From the NCBI RefSeq assembly GCF_018006725.1, contig NZ_JAGMXV010000018.1:1-37400 (forward strand): a stretch of DNA of 37,400 nt, in the 5' to 3' direction. A program made the position numbers and the translations under genes. How positions within the stretch are numbered: the stretch's first letter is position 1; every line of letters begins with the position of its first letter. The notes below the pieces were generated by a model. It ran no database searches. It was not told the DNA's origin and worked only from the letters and a program-made list of their open reading frames with translations. This DNA comes from Rhizorhabdus sp. GTDB lineage: Bacteria; Pseudomonadota; Alphaproteobacteria; Sphingomonadales; Sphingomonadaceae. Shown one piece after another: positions 8,830-17,167 of this stretch.

Positions 8830-9543
8830 TTGAGAAAACCGGTCAGGATCGACAGGGCGTCCGGGCGTCGGCCACCGGCTCCGAACCGTGCACCTCCGCG
8901 TCCGGCGACCCCAGCCACGACTCAGCAGAATGCAGCGCTCGGGCAAGGCTGCGGCCTGGTCTTCGTCGTTATCCTCGTCCTCTTCCTCGTCGGGAAGTGC
9001 TCGTCGGGCTCCAGCGACGCACCAGGCAACTCCGTGGACGCAAGCGTTCCGCAGGCCATCTTGGAACCGGCCTACGTGGCGGCGCGGAGCCTGAACTGCC
9101 GGCGCGAGCCCGACGCCTCGGCAGCCGTCTCGGAAGGTCTGACGCGGAACGACCAGGTCGTCGTCGCGGAACGACGCTGCGAATGGGCACGCCTGACGCG
9201 AACCGGCGGGGACTGCTGGGTGTCGAACGCCTTCCTGTCCAGCGCTCCTGGGGGGAGCGGCAACGCGACGGAAGCGGCGAGGCCGAGCGCGCAGGGCCTG
9301 ATCTCGACCGGCGTCGGGTCGAGCGTAGCTGCAGCCGGTGCGGGCTACGTGGCCAGCAAGGCGGTAAGGTCCGGAAGACGGCACGGCGGATCGCGACATC
9401 GTGGCTCATCCGGCCGGCGCCGCGGCGGGGGCGGCGGCTACTTCGGATCAGGCTGCCCCTGCTCGGGCTCGCAGGTCTGCATCGGACCGCGTGGCGGGCG
9501 CTACTGCATCACGAGCGGGGGAAACAAGCGCTATGGCGTATGA
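8830..9543 (+). CDS. Membrane-anchored SH3-domain protein with PBCV-basic-adaptor-like tail
   Basis: This is a 237-residue protein. A short basic, proline-rich N-terminus precedes one transmembrane helix (about 41-55). A bacterial SH3-like domain spans about 80-137 and carries Cys90, Cys117 and Cys129. A low-complexity Gly/Arg/His linker runs about 150-205. The tail, about 206-237, has a CPCSG segment, then IGPRGGRY and NKRYGV. That last pattern resembles the small PBCV-specific basic adaptor (YDF) domain, which is found at the ends of multidomain proteins. I chose the TTG start at 8830 because a strong purine-rich site sits just upstream and no better start precedes the TM segment. Topology is probably N-in with the SH3 domain in the periplasm. 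It is divergent from the AAA+ operon; whether it belongs to that system is unknown. Confidence 0.7.
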   Translation: MRKPVRIDRASGRRPPAPNRAPPRPATPATTQQNAALGQGCGLVFVVILVLFLVGKCSSGSSDAPGNSVDASVPQAILEPAYVAARSLNCRREPDASAAVSEGLTRNDQVVVAERRCEWARLTRTGGDCWVSNAFLSSAPGGSGNATEAARPSAQGLISTGVGSSVAAAGAGYVASKAVRSGRRHGGSRHRGSSGRRRGGGGGYFGSGCPCSGSQVCIGPRGGRYCITSGGNKRYGV

Positions 9544-9585
9544 TCGGCATCCCCTCCGTCGGCATTTCATCGTTAGCCCCGTGCC

Positions 9586-9972
9586 ATGAAGCTGACGACG
9601 GAACAGCAACGCGTGCTGGTCTCGATCGTCGAGGGCGCTGGAACCACCCAGCGGTTCGGTCGGTGGGCGCGTCCCACCTACGACGCGCTGAAAAGCCGCG
9701 GCTTGATCACGACGACGAAGCTGGAAGCCCCGGCGGACTGCTACGCTCTGTGGCGCGTCGACCTGACCGCGAAAGGCCGGTCGATGCGGGACGGGCTTAC
9801 CGGCAAGGTCGAGCCGTTCCCATTCCCGGAGTATCCCTGCCGGCCACTCGCCGACAGCTGCTGGCACGATCCGCATTACCCAGTGGGAGAGTGGCGGTGC
9901 CCGCTCAGGAAGGGACATGCGGAATTCCACCGCTATGTGCCCATCGCGCTCATACGTCTCGAGCGTCCGTGA
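9586..9972 (+). CDS. Small Cys/His-rich protein with winged-helix-like N-terminus
   Basis: This is a 128-residue protein of no family I recognise. Residues 1-70 read like a small winged helix: helical start, then ALKSRGLITTT, a turn, and LTAKGRSM near 61-67, as in MarR or phage-type DNA-binding wings. The C-terminal half is rich in possible metal ligands (C85, C92, H94, C105, H111, H115) and could be a zinc-binding module. It lies 42 bp after the SH3 gene and 75 bp before the SbcD-like gene on the same strand, so it may be co-transcribed with either. Confidence 0.6.
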   Translation: MKLTTEQQRVLVSIVEGAGTTQRFGRWARPTYDALKSRGLITTTKLEAPADCYALWRVDLTAKGRSMRDGLTGKVEPFPFPEYPCRPLADSCWHDPHYPVGEWRCPLRKGHAEFHRYVPIALIRLERP

Positions 9973-10047
9973 TGACGACCTTCCGGCACACATGCAGAAG
10001 CAGAAGAGGTCTCGGTCACAAACCGAGCCCACAACAGGAGCTCGCAA

Positions 10048-11175
10048 ATGGCGACCTGCAAGATCATCCACACGGCCGACTGGCAGCTCGGTAAACCCTT
10101 CGGGCGCTTCCCGGCCGAAGTCTCGGCGGCGCTGTCGGAGGCCCGGCTCGACGCGATCGACCGGCTGTCCGCCGTCGCGTCCGACCAGGGCGCGTCCCAC
10201 GTCGTCGTCGCGGGCGACGTGTTCGACAACGTGGACCCAGGCGACCGCATCGTCATGCAGGCGCTGTCCCGCATGGATCGCGCGAACGTCACGTGGTGGC
10301 TGATGCCCGGCAACCACGACCATGCCCGTCCGGGTGGGCTGTGGAGCCGGGTCCGTCGGGTCGCGCCAGCCCGGGTCCGCGTCGTGGACACGCCGGAAGC
10401 GGTCGAGCTGGAGAGCAACGCATGGTTGCTGCCGGCGCCGCTCGAGCATCGGAAGACGGCATCGGATCCCACGGCCGCGATGGTCGACATGCCGACGCCG
10501 CCGGGTGCGATCCGCATCGGCCTCGCGCATGGCTCGATCACCGAGTTCGGGGCTGCAGGCGAGAGCGCGAACCTCATCCCGCCCGACCGGGCGAAGTCGG
10601 CGGGACTCGACTACCTCGCCCTGGGCGACTGGCACGGCTACCTCACGGTCGGGGACCGCACGGCCTACAGCGGCACGCCTGAGACCGATCGGTTCGGGCG
10701 CGACGAACCGGGATCCTGCATCTCGGTGGAAGTGCGCCAGGGCGACGTCCCGACGCTCGAGCGCGTCGACACGGGCCGCTACCGCTGGTTCTCCCGCCGC
10801 TGGGAGGTCTCTGGTGTCGAAGACCTTCGTCGGAAGGTCGAAGATCTGAGATCGGATGCGCGCCTGTCCGACGTGCTGCTCAGCCTCAAGCTCTCCGGCG
10901 TGGCGAACCTGGCCGAGCGGGTGGCCATCTCGTCCGAGCTAGACGACAAGGTCGCGCACGAGCTCAGGCACCTCGACGTCGACACCAGCGGCCTCGTCGC
11001 CAGGCCCAGGCCGGAGGACGTCGCCCGCATCGACGTCCAGGGCGCGCTCGCCGCGGCGGCCGTGTCGCTCCAGGCGCGAGCGGAGGCGGGAGGCCCGGAT
11101 GCGGGCGTCGCGGCCGCCGCGCTGGAGCGTCTCTACGTAGAGGTCATGCGCCGGGGTGCGGAGGTGGTGGCATGA
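10048..11175 (+). CDS. SbcD/Mre11-like metallophosphoesterase (DNA exonuclease subunit)
   Basis: This is a 375-residue calcineurin-like phosphoesterase. Motifs seen in order: HTADWQLG (H8, D11), GDVFD 56-60, GNHDH 88-92, LAHG with H161, and GDWHGY 193-198. These are the two-metal nuclease motifs of the Mre11/SbcD family. The usual DXH of the first motif reads DWQ, with Gln at residue 13 in place of the metal-site His. The C-terminal 130 residues are helical and would form the capping and ATPase-binding part. An AGGAG site lies 8 bp before the ATG. The stop overlaps the start of the SbcC-like gene by 4 bp (ATGA), so the two products very likely form one complex, comparable to SbcCD or YhaO/YhaN. 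Confidence 0.88.
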   Translation: MATCKIIHTADWQLGKPFGRFPAEVSAALSEARLDAIDRLSAVASDQGASHVVVAGDVFDNVDPGDRIVMQALSRMDRANVTWWLMPGNHDHARPGGLWSRVRRVAPARVRVVDTPEAVELESNAWLLPAPLEHRKTASDPTAAMVDMPTPPGAIRIGLAHGSITEFGAAGESANLIPPDRAKSAGLDYLALGDWHGYLTVGDRTAYSGTPETDRFGRDEPGSCISVEVRQGDVPTLERVDTGRYRWFSRRWEVSGVEDLRRKVEDLRSDARLSDVLLSLKLSGVANLAERVAISSELDDKVAHELRHLDVDTSGLVARPRPEDVARIDVQGALAAAAVSLQARAEAGGPDAGVAAAALERLYVEVMRRGAEVVA

Positions 11176-13802
11176 TCATCAAGTCCTTGGAGATCGCCAA
11201 CTTCCGCAAGTTCCGCGATCCGCTCCGCATCGACGGCTTCACCGACGGCTTCAACGTGGTCGTCGAGCCCAACGAGACCGGGAAGTCGACGGTGCTGGAG
11301 GCCCTGCGCGCAGCCTTCTTCATCCGGCACTCGGCCAAGACCGAACTCGTGCGGTCCTACGTGCCGATCGGCGACGACGTGGCGCCGCGCGTCGTCGTGG
11401 ACTTCGTGGTCGGCGGTCGGCCCTGGACGCTCGAGAAGCAGTTCATGAAGTCGACATCGGTGCGACTGACCGGCAACGGAGGTCGTCGCGAGAGCGACGC
11501 CGCCGAGGACGCCCTCCAGGAACTGCTTGGCTTCGAACGAGGCAACAACCGCGGCAGCGATCCCGAGACGCGGGGACCGCTCGGCATGCTCTGGGTCGAG
11601 CAGATGAGCGCCCTCCAGGTCGAGAGCCCCAACAGGATCGTCCGCGACAGTGTCCGCGGCGTGCTCGAGGCGGAGGTCGGCGCCGTGACCGGCGGTCGGC
11701 GCTTCGACGCCATCCGCAGCAGCGTCGAGGCGGCCTACGGCGCGCTCCGCACCCCGGCGACGGGCAAGTCGCGCGGCGAGCTGGCCGCGGCCGAGACGAG
11801 GCTCGCGTCGGCAGTCGCAGCACGCCAGCAGGTCGAGGCCGCCTATCGCGACTACGAGCAGGCGCTGACCGACCTCGACGGAGCCAAGGCGCGGCTGCGC
11901 ATCGTCGAGCGGGACATCGCCGATCCGGAGACCGTAGAGCAGCGATGGAGGCTGGAGGAGGACCAGAAGCTCGCGGAGACGGCATCGCTCCGCCTCGCCA
12001 CGGCAGAGGCCCAGCACGGCCGCGCGGAGGAACTTGCAAGGGCGGCCGCCGCACGATTGGAAAGGCTGGACCTCGCGGAGGAACGTGTCGCCGAGGCGGC
12101 AGAGGAGATCGAGCGAACGCGCTCCCGCCAGGATGAGGCCAAGGGGGTCGTCGGCGCGGCCGTCGGCGAGGAGAAGCAGCAGCGCGCCGCGTTGGAGGGT
12201 GTGCGGAGAACGCGCGCGGAACGCGAGGCGGAGCTGGGCGCAGCCCGCGACCGGATGAAGGCGTTCAACGCCGCCGCCGGCGCCCGCCGCGCCAGCGACG
12301 CCCGGAAGACGCTCGGCGAGCTCGAGGAGCGTGAGCGCGCGCTCGAAGCGGCAGGCGCGCTCGCGTTGGAGGACGACGATCTCGCAAATCTCTGCAGCCT
12401 GGAGCGAAAGGAGGTCGCAGCGCTGGCCAGGTTCGAGGCCGGGGCCGTGAAGGTCGACATCGAGCTAGCGAGCGGCGTCGACCTCCGCATCGACGGATCG
12501 CCCAGCGACGTTGCCAGCCTGGACGTCCTCTCGACTACCCGGCTTGAGATCGGGTCGGCCGGCAGCATCGTCGTCCGGCCGCCACAGGGGTCGGGGCTGT
12601 CGCTGGAGGCCGACCTTGCAGCCGCAAGGGAGCAGCTCGCCGCGGCGTTGCGCGCACTCGGCCTGGAGTCGCATGCGGCCGGGGTTGCGCGAAACGAGCG
12701 CGCGGCGTCGGCGGCGCGCGAGCTCGTCACCCTGCGCGCGCAGATCGCCGCCGCGTGTCCGGGTGATCCGACGATCGGGCTAGCGCCGGGCGCCGACGCC
12801 CTCCGCACGTTCGTCGCCACGCTGGAGGAACCCGCCGACGATCTCGTCGCGCCGGACGACGACCTGGATGCGCGCGAGGCCGCAGTCACCACCGCGACGC
12901 TCGCCGAGGCCGCCGCCGCCGCCACCCACGACCACAGCAGGACGGCGCTTTCGGACGCGGAGAGGCTGCTCGCCACCGCCACGGCGGACGTCATGGCCGC
13001 CAGCCGGGAGGTGGACGCCGCCCAGGCCAGCCTGGAAGCCGTGCTCGCAGACGCGGACCGAGCGGGTCTCGAGGCCGTACTAGGCGAACTGCAACGCGAC
13101 CGAGCCGCCAAGCTCGAGCTGCTCGAACAGGCACGTGAGGGCGCTAAGGCCTTTGACCTGACCGCGATCAGGCGGCGCCTGGAGAATATCGGCCGGGCGG
13201 CGGTCCGCGCCGGGGAGGAGCGGCTCGAACTCACCGGCCGGATCGCCTCGCTGGAGGCGACCGTCATGCGCGAGGGGGTCACAGGACCGGCAGGCCGGGT
13301 CGCCGAAGCCAAGGAGGAGGAACTGGCCGCCAACGCCGCTCTCCAACGCCTGCGGGAGGAGGCGGACACTTTGGAGACGCTGCGCCAGGCTCTCACCGAT
13401 GCGGCCAGCGAGGCGTCCCGAACCTTCCTCGCCCCCGTCACGCGCCGGGCGGCGCGCTACGTCGAACGGCTGCTGCCCGGCTGCGGCCTGTCCTTCAACG
13501 AGGAGCTCGGGCTGGCCGGGGTCTCGCGGTCGGGCGTGGACGAGAGCTGCGGCGACCTGAGCCGGGGAACGCAGGAGCAGCTCGCGATACTGACGCGGCT
13601 TGCCTTCGCCGACCTCCTCCTGGACGACGGCAAGCCGATCTCGCTCATCCTCGACGATCCGCTCGTCTATTCGGACGACCAGCGCCTCGAGACGATGACG
13701 GACATCCTGCAGGAGGCCGCGCAGCGGATGCAGGTGATCCTCCTCACCTGCCGCTCGAAGGCCTTCCGCCATGTCGACGGCAATCGGATAACGCTGAGGT
13801 GA
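11172..13802 (+). CDS. SbcC/Rad50-like SMC-family ATPase
   Basis: This 876-residue protein has the Rad50/SbcC plan. An N-terminal ABC-ATPase half carries Walker A EPNETGKST at 32-40. Long heptad-rich, Ala/Glu/Arg-rich coiled coils run about 210-390 and 560-720. The C-terminal half has the signature motif LSRGTQEQ near 796-803 and Walker B LILDDPL near 825-831. No CXXC zinc hook is evident between the coils; the central part (about 390-520) is a globular insert instead. At 876 residues it is shorter than typical SbcC (about 1,000-1,050). With the overlapping SbcD-like partner it should act on DNA ends. In an accessory region such pairs often serve repair or defence, which is inference. Confidence 0.88.
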   Translation: MIIKSLEIANFRKFRDPLRIDGFTDGFNVVVEPNETGKSTVLEALRAAFFIRHSAKTELVRSYVPIGDDVAPRVVVDFVVGGRPWTLEKQFMKSTSVRLTGNGGRRESDAAEDALQELLGFERGNNRGSDPETRGPLGMLWVEQMSALQVESPNRIVRDSVRGVLEAEVGAVTGGRRFDAIRSSVEAAYGALRTPATGKSRGELAAAETRLASAVAARQQVEAAYRDYEQALTDLDGAKARLRIVERDIADPETVEQRWRLEEDQKLAETASLRLATAEAQHGRAEELARAAAARLERLDLAEERVAEAAEEIERTRSRQDEAKGVVGAAVGEEKQQRAALEGVRRTRAEREAELGAARDRMKAFNAAAGARRASDARKTLGELEERERALEAAGALALEDDDLANLCSLERKEVAALARFEAGAVKVDIELASGVDLRIDGSPSDVASLDVLSTTRLEIGSAGSIVVRPPQGSGLSLEADLAAAREQLAAALRALGLESHAAGVARNERAASAARELVTLRAQIAAACPGDPTIGLAPGADALRTFVATLEEPADDLVAPDDDLDAREAAVTTATLAEAAAAATHDHSRTALSDAERLLATATADVMAASREVDAAQASLEAVLADADRAGLEAVLGELQRDRAAKLELLEQAREGAKAFDLTAIRRRLENIGRAAVRAGEERLELTGRIASLEATVMREGVTGPAGRVAEAKEEELAANAALQRLREEADTLETLRQALTDAASEASRTFLAPVTRRAARYVERLLPGCGLSFNEELGLAGVSRSGVDESCGDLSRGTQEQLAILTRLAFADLLLDDGKPISLILDDPLVYSDDQRLETMTDILQEAAQRMQVILLTCRSKAFRHVDGNRITLR

Positions 13803-13833
13803 CCCCCTGAAGCCGACCAACACTCCCAACACA

Positions 13834-14349
13834 GTGCCCCGCGCGATGACGCCGGCGCTCATGCAGTTCTGCGCCTCCATCTCGGGCGCGGAGCCGGTGT
13901 TCGTCGCGTCTATCCCCCTGCGCCGGGCAGCGACGTCCTTCTGCTTTGAGAATGTTGCGAGGAGAGTTGAGGAGAAGGGTGGGTCGATCGCGTACGGTTG
14001 GGCAATCTGGCACATGCCCGGCCTCTACTTCGAGGCTGAGCATCACGCGGTGTGGCGCAACAGGCTTGGCAACTTGATCGACGTCAGCCCGCAGATGGGC
14101 GGTCGCAAGCGGCTGCTCTTCCTCCCCGATGCGGCAGCTGTCTACGACCCGTTCGCGATCCGGCAGAACATCATGGCCCCTGATGGGGAATCGGAGAGGG
14201 CGCGAAGGATGACGGAATTGGGGAACCGAAGGCACGCCCTGCTGCTCAGCTGCCGCATTCTAGGTACCGCCGAGATCCGACTGTACGAGGATGACCAGAT
14301 CGAACTTTCAGACATCGACCGCCAGATTCAGCAAATCATGCTCAGTTAG
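13834..14349 (+). CDS. Conserved protein of unknown function
   Basis: This is 171 residues from GTG 13834, or 167 from ATG 13846; I cannot decide between them. Its core has a pattern that looks conserved: YGWAIW (about 50-55), then FEAEHHAVW (about 61-69), and LIDVSPQ (about 74-80). That is a mixed alpha/beta protein rich in Trp and His. I do not recognise the function. It starts 31 bp after the SbcC-like gene on the same strand and may be the last gene of that transcript. Confidence 0.6.
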   Translation: MPRAMTPALMQFCASISGAEPVFVASIPLRRAATSFCFENVARRVEEKGGSIAYGWAIWHMPGLYFEAEHHAVWRNRLGNLIDVSPQMGGRKRLLFLPDAAAVYDPFAIRQNIMAPDGESERARRMTELGNRRHALLLSCRILGTAEIRLYEDDQIELSDIDRQIQQIMLS

Positions 14350-14882
14350 AAGACGGTCTTGCCTCTATATCTCGCGTCGCAGGCGCACGAATCCCGCTAT
14401 TTAGGCGCTTTGCGTGCCCGTAGCTGTTACATCGACGGGCAGCCGAGCGCGGCTGCCCCAGAGGGCTCGCGACCACCTGCAGCTCGAACGAGCGGATGTG
14501 GATGCAATGCGGAGCATCGTCCGCTTTTTCTGTGCAGAAAACCAGAACCAGACTTTCCGCACCCAGCCCAAACCCGGTCATTGCTAAGAGCGCTTCCGTC
14601 CGGCTTGGATGGACGCGGGTTGGCCGTCGCGGTCTTGATTACGATCGGCAGCTTTCAGGAATGCGCCGGAGCCCGTCGAATGGCTAATGTTGGGGCGCGA
14701 AGCTGCCATGCGATTGAGATCGATAGCGACGGCAGCTTCCGTGCAGTTTAAGCCGTTCCAAAGCGCGCTCGTGAATGGCTACTCCTGTCGATACCCGCCA
14801 TTCCTGTGCCATTGAGCGGCCCGGCAGCAACGCGCCCCACAGTCGACGCTAAGCCTTGGAGAGCACGCCGGGCTGATCGCGT
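14350..14882. other. Intergenic region with repeat, no supported gene
   Basis: This 533-bp gap lies between convergent genes. It contains the left copy of the 52-bp hairpin repeat and degenerate GGCAGCTTTC-type fragments typical of sphingomonad intergenic repeats. Short open frames here, for example one ending about 14,751, are built from the repeat and show no protein-like features. Confidence 0.6.
14690..14741. repeat. 52-bp hairpin repeat, copy 1 (left end of 6.8-kb block)
   Basis: Identical over 52 bases to 21530-21581, same orientation, exactly 6,840 bp apart. It contains perfect 9-bp inverted arms, GAAGCTGCC (14699-14707) and GGCAGCTTC (14731-14739), separated by 23 bases. Weaker ungapped similarity, including a GGCAGCTTT motif, extends about 50 bp further left in both copies. 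Confidence 0.85.
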
Positions 14883-17018
14883 TCAAATCAGCTTAAGCTT
14901 ATCAAACAGCGCGACGTTGCGACGCTGCGCGTCACGGAGCACCTTTCCGTAGTCTAGCACCTCATAATAGGCTTTGTAGTTTCGGCTATAGCCATAAAAG
15001 CCCTGTCCGTCGGGCATGACCGTCGCATCGCGGTCCTTAAGTATCTTCTTCAGATTGGGTGTCAGGTCGCAGACGACGTAGCAGGTCGTCGGAATGTCGG
15101 GACCCGCGACCGCGATGGGGCGCCTGTTCGCATCCAGCTGGGTTCCCGAACGGACTTTCTCAATGATCTCGAACACTTGGGTCAGCGGATTTTCCTCACG
15201 GTCATAGTCGTCGCGCATCGGGCGCTTGAACTCGACCACGGTGAGGCTGCTGAGCGGCTGGGGACCATCACCCAAGAGATATTCCTGGTCGAACGCGATC
15301 AGGTCGGGCCGCATCCGAGAGTCGGACTCTAGACCGTCAATTGAGCGCAGCTGCCGGTCCGAATGGATGACACCGAACGAATTCAACCGCTCGTCGAGGA
15401 TCCAGAGATTCTGCTGGGAGTAGAGCGTGTCGTCTGTACTCGAACGCATCGGGAAGATGATCTGATGCAGGATGCGCTCGAGCGGATATTTGCCTGTGCC
15501 GTCGGTCGAGCCCAACGCCTTCTCGAACAGCTCGAGAATGATCTTTCGATGGGCGACATATTGCGCCAGCGCCGCCACGCCGAGCTCGTTGTTGTTTTCT
15601 AGGAAGTGCGAGAGCCGGTCACGATAGGCTTCATAATCGTCCAGTTTGGCCGCCTCGACGATGATCCGGCTGCCCTCTTTTTTTAGTTCGACCTCGCGCT
15701 GATGCAACTCGCGGTGGAGCGCCATCTCAAGATCGTTCTTCGTGCCGGACGGCGGAATGCGGTCTATAAACTCGTGGGCGCGCTTGAGCAGCACGCGATA
15801 ATGCGGGGCGTCGCTGGCGACGTAGTTGCGGACGCGCTCGAGCTTGCTGGTGTTGATATCCGCCAGAACGTCGGAAAGGTCTGAGCGCACGAAGTCGATA
15901 CATTCCTTGCGAATCTCCGCCCGCTTCATGTTGGGCACGAACAGGCTTTCCTGCGCGGCATCGGCATCGGTATCATCGTCGATGTCGAACGCCGTCCGTT
16001 CTTGATTGACATGGGCGTTGAGGAAGCCGCCAGTCACTACCGCGAGATAGACGAAGCTCTCGCCAGCCTCATCGGCCAGCCGGCCCGAGAGATTGGGGAT
16101 ATGGTCGTCTAGATTCTCGGAGAGAACCGCGCGCTCGTCCGCGCAGTAGATCAGACGGTGACGGAAGCTGCGCGGTACCTTCAGCCGGAAGCCATGCACC
16201 TCGAAATCGTGATCGCGGATCGTGAAGGTCGATCGCGTCGCCGACTTGCGGAAACCGCTCTCGAACACCGCGTTGACCGACACGCGCTCCTTGCCCGACC
16301 GCAGTTCAATTTTGGGGCAGTTTGGCTGCATGAGGAGCAGGATGAAATGTTCGCACATCCGAAGCGCGATCAGCTCGAGATCGAGGGGCACCTCGCTCTT
16401 GAAAGGCTCCTGAAAGGCATCGAGCGTGATCGCCGTGCCGATCGGTGCTCCCTCGGCCGGCTCATCCTTCACATTGTCCGGGTCATAGGCGGTGTCGAAC
16501 GTGAACCGCCGGCGCAGCAATCCGTCGTCACCTGCATCGAAGACGCTGTCGACCTCGACGCTACCAAACGCCTTGAGCCAGAGGAAGCGCCCGACCCCCT
16601 TGCCGCCTCGCATAAATTTATATTCGGAAAATGCGGTGTTAAAAGAATCCATGTTCTCGTCGGTGAAGCCGACACCATTGTCATAAATGACGAAGCGCTG
16701 GATGCGGTCGGCTGTCCCGTCCAGTTTCAGCGAATTGGCCTCGACGACATTGATGATGATCGACCCCTCGCCGGGCCGTTCCTGGATAGACTGGAAAGCA
16801 TTCATCACCGCCTCGAAAACCGGCAGCAACGGTTTCCACTTCGGAAGTTTGGTTTGCCGGATCTGACCGGAGAGACTTGCGCGGAACATTGAGCGCTTGT
16901 GCTTCATAGCCAATCGTTCCGCCAGCCCAATCACTGCCGACGTCAGAGAAAGGCGGGCTGCTGCGCGTTCCTGCCCTTCCGCATCGCGGGTGCGGTCGCC
17001 GGGAATTGACTGCTCCAC
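14883..17018 (-). CDS. GHKL ATPase fused to PD-(D/E)XK-like nuclease
   Basis: This is a 711-residue protein. The N-terminal half is a GHKL (Hsp90/MutL/histidine-kinase) ATPase: N-box FEAVMNAF with E69 and N73, DNGVGF at 113-118, and lid motif GGKGVGRF at 138-145. A MutL/MORC-like S5 transducer follows. The C-terminal part looks like a restriction-endonuclease fold with RPDLIAF (D572) and VVEFK (E596, K598). Similar MORC/MutL-type ATPases fused to nucleases are known from restriction-like and anti-phage loci. I chose ATG 17018; M38 is an alternative start just before the conserved part. The gene is visibly less GC-rich than its neighbours, a sign of separate acquisition, and stands as a single minus-strand gene inside the repeat-bounded block. 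Confidence 0.8.
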   Translation of the reverse strand: MEQSIPGDRTRDAEGQERAAARLSLTSAVIGLAERLAMKHKRSMFRASLSGQIRQTKLPKWKPLLPVFEAVMNAFQSIQERPGEGSIIINVVEANSLKLDGTADRIQRFVIYDNGVGFTDENMDSFNTAFSEYKFMRGGKGVGRFLWLKAFGSVEVDSVFDAGDDGLLRRRFTFDTAYDPDNVKDEPAEGAPIGTAITLDAFQEPFKSEVPLDLELIALRMCEHFILLLMQPNCPKIELRSGKERVSVNAVFESGFRKSATRSTFTIRDHDFEVHGFRLKVPRSFRHRLIYCADERAVLSENLDDHIPNLSGRLADEAGESFVYLAVVTGGFLNAHVNQERTAFDIDDDTDADAAQESLFVPNMKRAEIRKECIDFVRSDLSDVLADINTSKLERVRNYVASDAPHYRVLLKRAHEFIDRIPPSGTKNDLEMALHRELHQREVELKKEGSRIIVEAAKLDDYEAYRDRLSHFLENNNELGVAALAQYVAHRKIILELFEKALGSTDGTGKYPLERILHQIIFPMRSSTDDTLYSQQNLWILDERLNSFGVIHSDRQLRSIDGLESDSRMRPDLIAFDQEYLLGDGPQPLSSLTVVEFKRPMRDDYDREENPLTQVFEIIEKVRSGTQLDANRRPIAVAGPDIPTTCYVVCDLTPNLKKILKDRDATVMPDGQGFYGYSRNYKAYYEVLDYGKVLRDAQRRNVALFDKLKLI

Positions 17019-17167
17019 ATTGACGCATGTTCGAAACGGGGGCGGCGATGAGGTAGCTGAATGTCTGGTTCTCGACTGGGCGCCAAGGAAGCAGGGTTCC
17101 GGACGAGCGCTACCGGATCACGGGCTGAGCCGTCATCACGTCCGGCTCGTCGTCGTTGGGATGACGC

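Noticed and set aside
8535-10094. Plus-strand frame of 519 codons over the SH3 and small-protein genes
   Set aside because: It is out of frame with the recognised domains and crosses intergenic DNA.
11852-13441. Minus-strand frame of 529 codons
   Set aside because: Ser/Ala/Arg-rich shadow of the SbcC-like coiled coils.
14359-14751. Plus-strand frame in the intergenic region
   Set aside because: Its end is the 52-bp repeat read through; the same peptide appears at the second repeat copy near 21,520.
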